NCBI RefSeq assembly: GCF_047948215.1
Contig: NC_134455.1
Coordinates: 105,413,995-105,477,994, forward strand
DNA: 64,000 nucleotides
Source of the DNA: Lycorma delicatula
Taxonomy: Eukaryota > Arthropoda > Insecta > Hemiptera > Fulgoridae
Direction of reading: 5' to 3'
In this document: in pieces, positions 35,816-44,795 of the stretch
How the letters are laid out: each line of letters begins with the position of its first letter
How positions within the stretch are numbered: the stretch's first letter is position 1
Notes under the pieces: model-generated
Told to the model about the DNA's origin: nothing
What the model saw: only the letters and a program-made list of their open reading frames with translations
Databases searched by the model: none
Translations under genes and position numbers: made by a program

Positions 35816-36475
35816 AGCCTCACAGGACTGGACCTGGAAACAAGCATCACGCGGTCCTGGGAGGTGCCTCGCCTCTAAATCCTCAGGACCCACCGGTGCG
35901 CCCGGCTATGCCGTCCACGCCAGAGCAAACCAAGCGTCCGAGACTCGGTCTCCTACGCCTCACCTCAAGTGAGAGAACTCCAAAAGGGGCCCCCCACAAG
36001 GACTATGGTCTGCCGTTACCGTCCCTCTAACGGGGACCCCCCAGTGTATCTCCATCGGGACTATGGTCTTTATGCTTTGCCTCAAGTGGTGAATTCCAAA
36101 AGAGACCCACAACCGGGACACGGTCTTAACTCTCCACTCCTAGACAGCCTGCCTAAGCTACACTCCCAAGACCCCCGGGATCCCCAATCACTCATCGAGT
36201 GCGGTCCATGTCAGTGAGCTGCCACACCCTGATTACGGCTGCCTTCCTTCCCTACCAGTAGCTCTCCGACCTGCTTCCCAGCCACGATATTCCTACACCA
36301 TCGACTTCAGGATCCCAGCCGATATCTCCTCAACAGCCTACCACTCATCCGCACTACGCAACATGTAACGACGGTGGTTTTTGGCACTAGACACCCCAGG
36401 CGTAGTCTCTCCTTCGCCTCTGCTCACCTGGGATTCACATACAACGTATGGTCGGGGGTACTTGCTTATCTTCTA
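35816..36475. other. GC-rich island of unknown origin with degenerate tandem modules
   Basis: This sharply bounded block is much richer in G+C than its surroundings. It contains three imperfect copies of a module of about 60-90 bp: 'ggcccccca.aaggactatggtct' (35990), 'gggaccccccagtg..cgggactatggtct' (36037) and 'agagacccacaaccgggacacggtct' (36099). Overlapping frames (35721-35972, 35749-36030, 35969-36217) are Pro/Ser-rich with no recognised domain. It is most likely the UTR of an unidentified retroelement, because such islands elsewhere in the window are LINEs. A host CpG element cannot be excluded. Confidence 0.4.
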
Positions 36476-37314
36476 ATAACATCACTTAACTCAGTCGCTC
36501 TAATCCACTGACATATTACAGCATCACAAGAGTGATGCAGTAAAATACATTATACTCTTGATTTAGATCCTCATTTGAACTATTAATATTCAGTTAATTA
36601 GTATTCCCGAAAACGTACCGGTCATATTTCTCAATGTTTAAAAAAAGTTCCATTTAACGAAATTCTTTAAAATTTACCTAAAAATGACTTCTACAAAAAG
36701 AAAATTTTCAAAAATATTTTTCTACATTTTAGGTATTAGATCTATAATTAAAAAAAAAAAATGTAGACGTTTCTTGATTGCTTTAGTTTATATGAAGTAT
36801 AAACTTACAGCAAATATTTGAAACCTATTTAAACCGAAGGGCGGTAAGTAAAATAACAATAAACATATTTTAATTTTAACAGTTAAGGGTTGATTTTTTT
36901 GAATTTAAAGATTATTTTCGAAAATGAGGTTTTTGGTCATTCAATGAAGTTTTATTCAAATTTTGAATACTCATTTTATATACTCAGCATTAGGAATGCT
37001 GAATATAATATTTAATGTGATGTAAAATTTTTTACATGAAATTTCAGGCAGTTCATGCAAGCAATATAGAAACCTTGCTGAAATGAGTTATTAAGCATGG
37101 AAATAATGTGTCTTGTTAGTATAAATCAATCCTGAGGTAGGTATCTTATATCAGATGCACTAAAATCATGTTTCTCTATTTACTAATTAGAAAATAGATA
37201 ATAAAGAAACGTTTTATTATGTCCAATTCACATCGGAAGAAATGTTAAGAAGTATTAAAAATAAGTCCTGCTGTTCATATGCATTCATTCAGCATTTAAC
37301 CTATGAAGTACGTA
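36476..37314. other. AT-rich spacer
   Basis: No supported feature. Confidence 0.5.
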
Positions 37315-37487
37315 TTTTTACTTCTTGTACAAAGTAAAGAAAGCATTGTAATCGCTAAAAATTTCGGTTTTCAGATTTCAACAGAAATATCCATTTTGAC
37401 CATCCCTTAATCCATTTTCACTAGTTTCGTTGTGACGTCTGTACATAGTACGTACGTACTGTATGTATGTATCTTGCATAACTCAAA
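37315..37487 (+). repeat. Dispersed repeat family X, 3'-truncated copy
   Basis: It matches 14637-14815 ('acttcttgtacaaagtaaag', 'taaaaatttcggttttcaga', 'catagtacgtacgtactg', 'cttgcataactcaaaa'). It stops abruptly where R1-clade LINE sequence begins, indicating that the LINE landed inside it. The continuation of family X was not found beyond the LINE at 42.1 or 44.8 kb. Confidence 0.7.
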
Positions 37488-37504
37488 AGTGGCGAATTAC
37501 TACT

Positions 37505-38527
37505 ATTTACTACTAAAGGAAGGCCTCCAGGGTGCAAACCTTGCGCTGGATTCAGTCGTCAGTCGACTATCCGGCTAGGTAGACCAGGTTGTGGAAGGAG
37601 TCCGGAGCTTCAAGCCGGTAACGGGTGAAGCTTTGGGCGAGATCCATAAGTCGATTCAGAGAGTGGAGGAGAAGGTAAAGAAGCCTATCTCCTTCGCCTC
37701 AGTAACAGCCGCGCCTGCGCCTAAGCGGGTTGGTCCGCCGCCGCCAGCACAGACGCCGGCCAAAATTAAGCGGGCCACTGTAAAAGTGGTCCCAATTAAG
37801 CCTGGTCAGGGGGCTTCGTCTGCAATGACGGAGCTAACCCTGAAGAAGATCCTGGACCCGAGGAAGGAAAAGTTCCAGATTTCCCGGGTCACTAAAACAA
37901 GGGATCATGGTGTCGTTCTGGAGGTCACAAATGAGCGACAGGCAAAACAACTGCTGGAGGCAGAGGTTCTTGTAAAGAACGGGCTGAAGGCTCAGCTGCT
38001 AGCCGAGCGTAAGCCACAGATATTGGTTTATGATATGCCAAGGGCAACGCGGGTAGAGGAGCCTGAAATCCTCACAGCAATCCACGGTCAAAATCCAATG
38101 TTGGATATGACCGTCGAGGACTTCCTTAGGGAAACTAAGGTGATCCGGCAGCTGGGGAGAAAGGAATCCCTGAAAAGTCACTGGATACTCGAGACCTCGG
38201 CAGGTTCTAGTGGCTAGTGGAAGACTGTTTTTTGGGTGGACGGCCTGTAGAGTTGTCGACCATGTTCAAGTAGCCCGATGCTTTAAGTGTCAGGGATTTG
38301 GGCACACCGCTCTCCGTTGCCGAGCGCAAAAGGAGATGTGTGGCCACTGTGCCGCTCCGGGGCACAGGGCAACCAACTGCCCTGCCAAGTCGTCGCCACC
38401 CAAGTGCGCCGCCTGCTGCCAGGTAAAAGGCAGTAATGCTGGACACAGGGTAGGGGGTAGGCTGTGTAAGGCGTACGATATAGCACGGGCTCGAGCTGTT
38501 AACAACACAGCTTATGGCGACGCTTGA
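37505..38527 (+). pseudogene. R1-clade ORF1 (Gag-like, three zinc knuckles), interrupted
   Basis: Coding sequence enters open from about 37515 ('KEGLQGANLALDSVVSRLSG') and hits an in-frame TAG at 37576-37578. It continues ('VEGVRSFKPVTGEALGEIHK') as a helical/charged then RRM-like region to a stop at 38215-38217. A one-base frameshift near 38200-38215 is needed to enter the frame 38210-38527. That frame holds three knuckles: 'CFKCQGFGHTALRC', 'CGHCAAPGHRATNC' and a variant 'CAACCQVKGSNAGH..C'. In intact elements ORF1 binds the LINE RNA and forms the transposition particle. The nonsense codon and frameshift make this copy's Gag defective. Confidence 0.8.
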
Positions 38528-41500
38528 ACGGTCAGAAGCCCTTGGGGACATCTTCCACTTCGAACGCATACGCCTGGGGCAGATTAATCTGCATCATTCC
38601 CGGGCAGCCACGGGCGAGGCCATGAGGCTCCTTGAGGAGTACAACCTTGAGGTCCTCTTGGTCCAGGAGCCGTACGCAGTCGCGGATAGGGTGGTCGGCT
38701 TCCACGGGGTGAAAGTTATTCATTCTCGTGGGGGACGGCCGCTCTCTGCGATTGTGGTTGGCTCTGACGATTTGGGTGTGTTCTGGATGCCCCAGTGGTC
38801 AGATGAGCAATTCACCGTCGTGCGGATCACGAGGGGTACGCTCGATGTTGTACTCGTGTCGGGATACTTCCAGCTTGGATGGAGTATCGATGACTTGCTG
38901 GCAAAGTTGGGCGGGATTCTGGACAGTCTCCCGGGCACCAGAGTGCTGGTTGCCCTGGATGCTAACGCCAAATCTACCGCCTGCAGTTCACCACTCACAG
39001 ACCCCAGAGGCGCTGGTCTCGAACAGTTCGCAGAAGCCAGGAACCTCTACCTGATTAATGATGCGGAGCAGCCACCAACTTTCTCTAGCGAACTGGGAGA
39101 AAGTTATATAGACGTCACCTTGGTGACGGGTGGACTGCTTCGAAGGATAGGTAGTTGGACTGTCTGGCCCGAGGCCAGTGTGAGCGATCATAGGCTTATA
39201 ACCTATGAAATCGCTTACGGAGGCGGTCCAAGGGCACCAAATCCAGGTCGCTACAACCTAAGGGGCCTGGATCGACACAGGCTTAGGCGGGTGTGCGATG
39301 CTGCATTGCAGGGGTTGCGGTGGAGCATGGAGTCGAGGGAGGAGGTGGAATTGATGGCGGAGCTAATCGGCCGGGCCATCAAGACTGGTTGCGACGTGGT
39401 CCTACGGCGGCCTAGGACAATGGACGGACCCGTCACAAGCAGCCAGTCCGCTGATCTGAGCGTGCCTGGAGCCGTCATGACCCCATTTTCCGGGGGGTCG
39501 TTTGTGGAAGGCAGACGGAGGCCCGGCAAGAAATGGTGGTCCTCTGACCTTAGTGTGCTGCGCGCAAGAGTGAGGTCCGCTCGGGCAAGATACCAGCGTT
39601 GCCCCCTAACGGGGATCACTGTCAACGACGTGCGCGCTGAGCGTCTGCGGACCTTCTGGCGCGCCCGTAACGAATATGTTCACGCCATCAAGGAAGCCAA
39701 ACTCAAGTTTTGGAAAGACTCCATGCGGGAATTGCAGCGCGATCCCTGGCAGCTCGCGAAGACTTGTTACCGACCGAAGCCATTGCACGTGTTGTCCAGT
39801 GTCCGGTGCGGGTTAGGTGGTTGTGACCACACAATAACATCTGTGGCGACTTACCGGGCGTTCCTGGATACTCTGTTTCCAGATGCTCCGGAGGGGGAAG
39901 CGGAAATCGGCGTTAGGGCGGGTGAAACACCATTCCCTGGCGTTCGGACCGTGGAACCCGATGATATAGACCGAGTGGTTTCTCGAATGGCACTAGGGAA
40001 GGCACCGGGGATTGACCAACTTGACCCGGATATTTTCCATCATTTATTGCCTGTCTTAAGAGAGCCACTGGGCAGACTGTTCACGGGATGCCTAAACTGG
40101 GGCTGCTTTCCGGCTTGCTGGAAGGTGGCTTTGGTAAGGGTAATCCTGAAACCTGGAAAGGATCCTGGTGAGGTCGGCAGTTATCGACCCATCAGCCTCT
40201 TGCCGGTTCTCGGCAAGTTGCTGGAAAGGCTGGTTGTGGAACGGCTCGAGGAAGGCATCGATATGAGCTGTATTCTAAATCGAGGCCAATATGGCTTCAT
40301 GAAAGGGGTTGGCACCGAGGATTGCATCTTAAATGCTCTTACCGAGGTGGAAAGCGCCGACTGCAAATATGTTTTGGCTATTTTTATTGATATAGAGGCA
40401 GCATTTCCTTCTTTGTGTTGGAGTTCTGTCCTCTATGCTTTGGAACGCCGCGATGTTCCCGAAGCCATACAGGCCGTGGTACGAGACTATTTGTCTAACC
40501 GTACGGCCCTGTTTAAAGATGCGCACCTAGTTGTGGAAAAATCCGTCACCAGGGGAAGCCCGCAGGGTTCCGTTCTCGGTCCCCTGCTGTGGAACCTGGT
40601 GTTCGATGGATTTCTGGGGTTGACATTCCCAGAAGGAGTCACGGCCCAGGCTTTCGCCGATGACTGTCTCCTTTTAGTTCGTGGAAATTCTCGACCACAG
40701 CTGGAAAGTAGAGCGCAGGCGGCCTTGTCAACCGCCGAAGGCTGGATGGACATGCAAAATTTAAAGATTTCTGTGCCCAAGACGAAGTTTATGCTTCTAA
40801 AGGGCGCAGACAAATTATCATGCAGTCGAAACCCCCACATTAAGTATAAAGGCTGTGTAATCAGCCGAGTAAGGGTTCATAAGTACCTAGGTGTTTTGTT
40901 TGATGATAAGTTGCTTTTTAGCAACCACATTAGACAAGTTGCGGCGGACGCCGTCTCTGTGATGCACAAACTTAGAAGGATTGCTCGGAAAGACTACGGG
41001 CTTTCTGGTCGCCAAATGTACTTAGTGTACCGAGGTGTCTTCGAGTCTATGATTGCATACGCGGCGCCAGTATGGGCGCATAGGTTGGATAGAAATAGAG
41101 CACTGCTTCTAAATTTAAGGAGTGCCCAGCGCAGAGCCTTAATTGTATGCACTGGTGTTTTCAAAACAACCTCCTACGAGGCTACTACCGTATTGGGAAA
41201 GGCTCTCCCAATCGATTTAGTGGTGAAAGTTCGAGCAGCCATGTGGAAGTTGCGAAGAGGTCGGGAAACCGAGGTATTTGGGATACGGTTTCGGGCCGGG
41301 CTAGAACCGGAACGGAACGGTGATCACAATGCACCGGGTCTAAATTTTGAACAGTTGCCCATTTCCCGCCTGCGGAAGAGGCTTTGGGGCCTCGCGATGG
41401 AGGCATGGCAGCATGAATGGCTCACCACGTCTAAGGGAAGATCTCTGTATAGATTTATACAGGATCTGGGGGGATGGTATGCCTCAAGTTCATTTTTAAG

Positions 41501-41789
41501 GGCGGCGGGTGCCCAAGTGCTCACCAACCACGTGAATTTGATGCAATATCTGTTCAGGTTTCGCCTAGCGGCTGATGAGTTGTGCGTCTGTGGGGAGGTC
41601 CAGTCGAACGAACACCTAATGTTCGACTGCCCTGCTCTTGGGGGGGCCAGAGACCGGGCCACCCTGGAACTTAGAGGTCAGGGGGAAAACTGGCCGCTCA
41701 TAAACGGCGAGTCAATGTGGCGTGAGCCGCATTGTCGGACCGTGTGGGAGTTCCTCGATGAGGTTGCGATGTTCAACCGTCATCGGTAG
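38514..41789 (+). CDS. R1-clade ORF2: AP-type endonuclease + reverse transcriptase, intact
   Basis: A 1091-codon uninterrupted frame; its ATG overlaps the end of ORF1 by 14 nt. The N-terminal endonuclease has QINLHHSRAAT (Asn25), VQEPY (Glu52), GYF (Tyr118), LDANAK (Asp149/Asn151), SYIDVTL (Asp200) and SDHR (Asp225/His226). The RT has 'GSYRPISLLPVLGKLLERL' (about 556-574), FIDIEAAF with catalytic Asp626, 'RGSPQGSVLGPLLWN' (680-694) and FADD (Asp716/717). A C-terminal Cys/His motif 'CVCGEVQSNEHLMFDCP' lies at about 1022-1038. There is no RNase H, as is usual for the clade. The protein would nick the target and prime reverse transcription from the cut. All catalytic residues I can check are present, so it is a recent copy and may be biochemically competent. 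Its own ORF1 is broken. Confidence 0.93.
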   Translation: MATLERSEALGDIFHFERIRLGQINLHHSRAATGEAMRLLEEYNLEVLLVQEPYAVADRVVGFHGVKVIHSRGGRPLSAIVVGSDDLGVFWMPQWSDEQFTVVRITRGTLDVVLVSGYFQLGWSIDDLLAKLGGILDSLPGTRVLVALDANAKSTACSSPLTDPRGAGLEQFAEARNLYLINDAEQPPTFSSELGESYIDVTLVTGGLLRRIGSWTVWPEASVSDHRLITYEIAYGGGPRAPNPGRYNLRGLDRHRLRRVCDAALQGLRWSMESREEVELMAELIGRAIKTGCDVVLRRPRTMDGPVTSSQSADLSVPGAVMTPFSGGSFVEGRRRPGKKWWSSDLSVLRARVRSARARYQRCPLTGITVNDVRAERLRTFWRARNEYVHAIKEAKLKFWKDSMRELQRDPWQLAKTCYRPKPLHVLSSVRCGLGGCDHTITSVATYRAFLDTLFPDAPEGEAEIGVRAGETPFPGVRTVEPDDIDRVVSRMALGKAPGIDQLDPDIFHHLLPVLREPLGRLFTGCLNWGCFPACWKVALVRVILKPGKDPGEVGSYRPISLLPVLGKLLERLVVERLEEGIDMSCILNRGQYGFMKGVGTEDCILNALTEVESADCKYVLAIFIDIEAAFPSLCWSSVLYALERRDVPEAIQAVVRDYLSNRTALFKDAHLVVEKSVTRGSPQGSVLGPLLWNLVFDGFLGLTFPEGVTAQAFADDCLLLVRGNSRPQLESRAQAALSTAEGWMDMQNLKISVPKTKFMLLKGADKLSCSRNPHIKYKGCVISRVRVHKYLGVLFDDKLLFSNHIRQVAADAVSVMHKLRRIARKDYGLSGRQMYLVYRGVFESMIAYAAPVWAHRLDRNRALLLNLRSAQRRALIVCTGVFKTTSYEATTVLGKALPIDLVVKVRAAMWKLRRGRETEVFGIRFRAGLEPERNGDHNAPGLNFEQLPISRLRKRLWGLAMEAWQHEWLTTSKGRSLYRFIQDLGGWYASSSFLRAAGAQVLTNHVNLMQYLFRFRLAADELCVCGEVQSNEHLMFDCPALGGARDRATLELRGQGENWPLINGESMWREPHCRTVWEFLDEVAMFNRHR

Positions 41790-42110
41790 TTTAAGTTAAT
41801 TTTAATGGGGAATTATTGATTCCTGTAGCGTGTCGGTGAAAACCTTCCTAGAAATAATGGCTGCCATCAGCCAATAAAGCTCCAAGCGCTTAAATGGTGG
41901 ACAGACACTAGCTGGCAAACAGCGACCGAGGCGTGGCGGCTTAAATTGCCGTCTTTTAATATGTAACTTGACTGTTTTAATTGTAACAATGGGTGCGCCT
42001 CCCCGATTTAGTTTTAGTGTGACAAGTGAGCGGTAGGGACACATAGGCGGGTGCTGTATGGCGCCCAGCTTAACCGCTCACGCATGATAGGAGCTCATTA
42101 GGAGCAATTA
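41790..42110 (+). repeat. 3' UTR of the R1-clade LINE
   Basis: Non-coding stretch after the ORF2 stop. Overlapping minus frames are shadows. The boundary with the next element is estimated from the change in content. Confidence 0.5.
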
Positions 42111-42179
42111 GGTAACGAGGTCGCAAATCTGTTTCGAGGCACAGTAGCCGTTTATTGGCACAGTACATTTGGTCTATGC

Positions 42180-44450
42180 TCTAGGGCGACCGAATGGGGT
42201 GGTGGCGGGAGAACTGCCAGCTAACCAAATTGCCCCGGAGGTCTTTCAGGATATTTACCAGAAGGAGATGGCCCGGCTCCCGCCTAGAAACCAGCGACAA
42301 AGACCGGCGTACTGGTGAACTCCCCCACTTGCACAGCTGAGTCGGGATCTCCAGCGTTATAGAAGAATCATGAAGAGTCTCAGGCGAGATGGCAGAGAAG
42401 GCTATGTAGCAGCTGCCGAACGTTATGTGAATGACTGAAAGACGGTCAGTTTCGAGATAAAGAAGTTCAAACGCCATAAATTCCTTGAACTTTGCAAGGA
42501 TTTGGACAAGATCCTTGAGGGAAGCCTTACCAGATCGTTATGAAAAGGTCTGGGAGATGCTTACCCGTACTTACGGATGAGCAACTTCGTAGGGAAATAG
42601 CTCGACTATTCCCATGCGTCGTACAAAAAAATCTACCGACGTTACAGTGTGAGAAAGGAGGCGGTATACTCCGGAAAAAGTGACCTCTGCAGTCCTCAAG
42701 CTAGGGAATATGAGAAACCCCCGAACCCGACGAGATCCCGGCCACCATATTGAAGGGCCTGATTCGCCGTGTACCATGAAAGGTGGCGGATGTTATCAAC
42801 CATGGCTTGGAGACAGCGACCTTCCCTAGCTGTTGGAAGGAGTCCCGAATGATTTTTCTTTCCAAGAAAAGAGGGGTGGGATTGACTGCTGATTATCGCT
42901 TGCCTTGTCTCTTAAATTATATTGGGAAGGCCACGGAGAAAATGTTGGCGGCTCGGATAGTGGGCAAACTTAACGCCAGTGCCGGCATCCATCCAAACCA
43001 GTTTAGTTTCTGGAGGGGCCGGTCTACAAAACAGGCTGTTTCTAAGGTGGTCAATTGGGCAGTTGTGATAAGGCAGGGGACTTGGAGAAGAAGCCAGATG
43101 TCGCCGCTTATATTGTTCGACGTATGCAATGCTTTCAGTACACTGCCCTGGAAAGTCATCATTATCATCCATAGTGAAAAGGGCATAAGTGCTTACCTTT
43201 GGGGGCAGGTTCGGGGCAGTACCACTGCGAGCGATGGTTACTGCACATACGCAGAGTGGCGGTTTCCGCTTTCAGACATTTGCAGGTGTCCGGCAGGTTC
43301 CGTCTTGGGGCCCCTGCTTTGGGCCATCGTCTACTACGACGGCGTCCATCATTTTGCCTTTCCTGTGGTGACAGAATCTATAGCCTACGCAGACGACATT
43401 CCGGTAATGGTAGATGGTAGAATGGAGGTAGTGCTTGAAGAACGAGGGAAAGCGGCACTGCAGATGATAGACGGCTGAATGGAAAGCCATGGATTGGAAT
43501 TAGCGCCGCAAATGAGCGAGTATATAACTCTAACGGGTAAGAGAAGATTGCGATCTATAACGCTCAATTTAGGTGACCAGATCTTGCAGCCTAAGCGTAA
43601 GGTTAAATAACTGGAGGTAACAACAGAAATAATAAATAAAAATAAAGGTAACAATAGAATAGTCGTGCAAGTTCAGCAAGCACATTTAGGAAAGCTGCGG
43701 TAGGGCGGAGAGAACTTTAAAAGCCCTAAATTGACTGATGACCTCTCAGGTGTCATCAAGAGCCTCAAAACGTAGGGCTATCATGATGGCGATAACATTT
43801 ACCTTTTTGTATGCGACCCCAGTGTGGGGTCCCGCGGAGAATACAGCGAAACCTAAGTTGCAGAGAACACACAGACGTTCCCTACTGAGTATAATATCTG
43901 CATACAGGACAGTGTCGTACGACGCGGCATGCGTACTGGCGGCCGTCCCTTCTGCCGACCTGTTGATAGTGGAAAGAACCGAAAAATCGGAGAGCATTGA
44001 TAAGTTTGATTTGAGAGCCCAACCCATCTGTAGCTGGCGAGGTAGAAAAGTGTTGGTAGTTACTCCGAGTGGACGAGGAGCCTGATCATCGACCTGGAGG
44101 TATGGCTCAGCAGAGGACACAGGAACTTTAACTTCCACATCATGCAAATAATGACGGGACATGAGAATTTCGAATCATACCTGCACTGGATTGGTAAGCA
44201 CGACTTCCCCAGGTGCATGTTCTGTCCTGCACATGACACAGCGGAACATACTCTGTTCCACTGTCCAATGTGGTGTGACCAACGTACGCAGGCTGGAATC
44301 GTCGATCTTAGACCGGAAGACCTGGTGTCTTACATTCTTGGTTCATCCAGTTACTAGAGAGCATTTGATGTTCGCCACGGTGGTTCTTCGCCGTAGGAAT
44401 GATGAGGAAGGAGAATGGGCTATTAGTGTTGCACTGATAGTCTAACTAGC
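42180..44450 (+). pseudogene. Second R1/LOA-like LINE ORF2, decayed
   Basis: Remnants in shifting frames. 42300-42540 is the Arg-rich linker ('LQRYRRIMKSLRRDGREGYV', 'FKRHKFLELCKDLDKILEGS'). 42783-43478 is the RT: 'TFPSCWKESRMIFLSKKRGV', 'HPNQFSFWRGRSTKQAV', 'LILFDVCNAFSTLPW' carrying the palm Asp, 'AGSVLGPLLW' and 'SIAYADDIPVMVDGR' with YADD. 43738-44085 is the thumb ('FLYATPVWGPAENTA', 'IISAYRTVSYDAACVL'). 44142-44357 is the C-terminal Cys/His region 'CMFCPAHDTAEHTLFHCP'. Endonuclease sequence is absent. It is a different lineage from the intact neighbour. Stops and indels throughout; inactive. Confidence 0.85.
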
Positions 44451-44795
44451 CAAGATCCAGTAAGAAACTGATCTAGAGGTGAGGAAACTGACCTTTGAGC
44501 AAGGGGATGGTGATGAACAGCTTTCTTATTCGCCGCAAGTCCGTACTTGCGTGGATGGGCGGCGATGATGACGCACAGGAACTCTATATCCCTCTGAGCT
44601 TGAAGGCAGTTACCAGGCTGCCAAGAGCTTAATTGCTGGGTCGGCCCCGTGAGAGGGATTGGTGAGGTGGTTAGGTTTATTCGGTAGGGCGCAGGTATAT
44701 ATACGCTCATTAATAACGAGGAACCTGTTGCGGGTCCGTCACTGCTCCTTTAGGGGCGATCGTAAATTGTATTCTCCCAGCTTATAAATAACAAA
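44451..44795 (+). repeat. 3' UTR of the second R1/LOA-like LINE
   Basis: Contains a self-complementary 'cgccgcaagtccgtacttgcgtggatgggcggcg' segment (about 44531-44564), able to fold into a hairpin. It ends in 'ataaataacaaaaaaac'. A fragment of a related UTR is at 1575-1835. Confidence 0.6.

Larger units (their letters stand above)
37488..42110 (+). mobile_element. R1-clade LINE, nearly full length
   Basis: The GC-richer element starts inside repeat family X and carries ORF1 (Gag), an overlapping intact ORF2 (endonuclease-RT) and a 3' UTR of about 320 bp. The first nucleotides of ORF1 coincide with the junction, so the 5' end is probably truncated. The 3' end is set near 42110, where wording changes to that of the next R1/LOA-like element. 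No target-site duplication was identified. Confidence 0.7.

Noticed and set aside
38207..38569. Minus-strand frames across the R1-clade LINE
   Set aside because: Shadows of the GC-rich ORF1/ORF2 on the plus strand.
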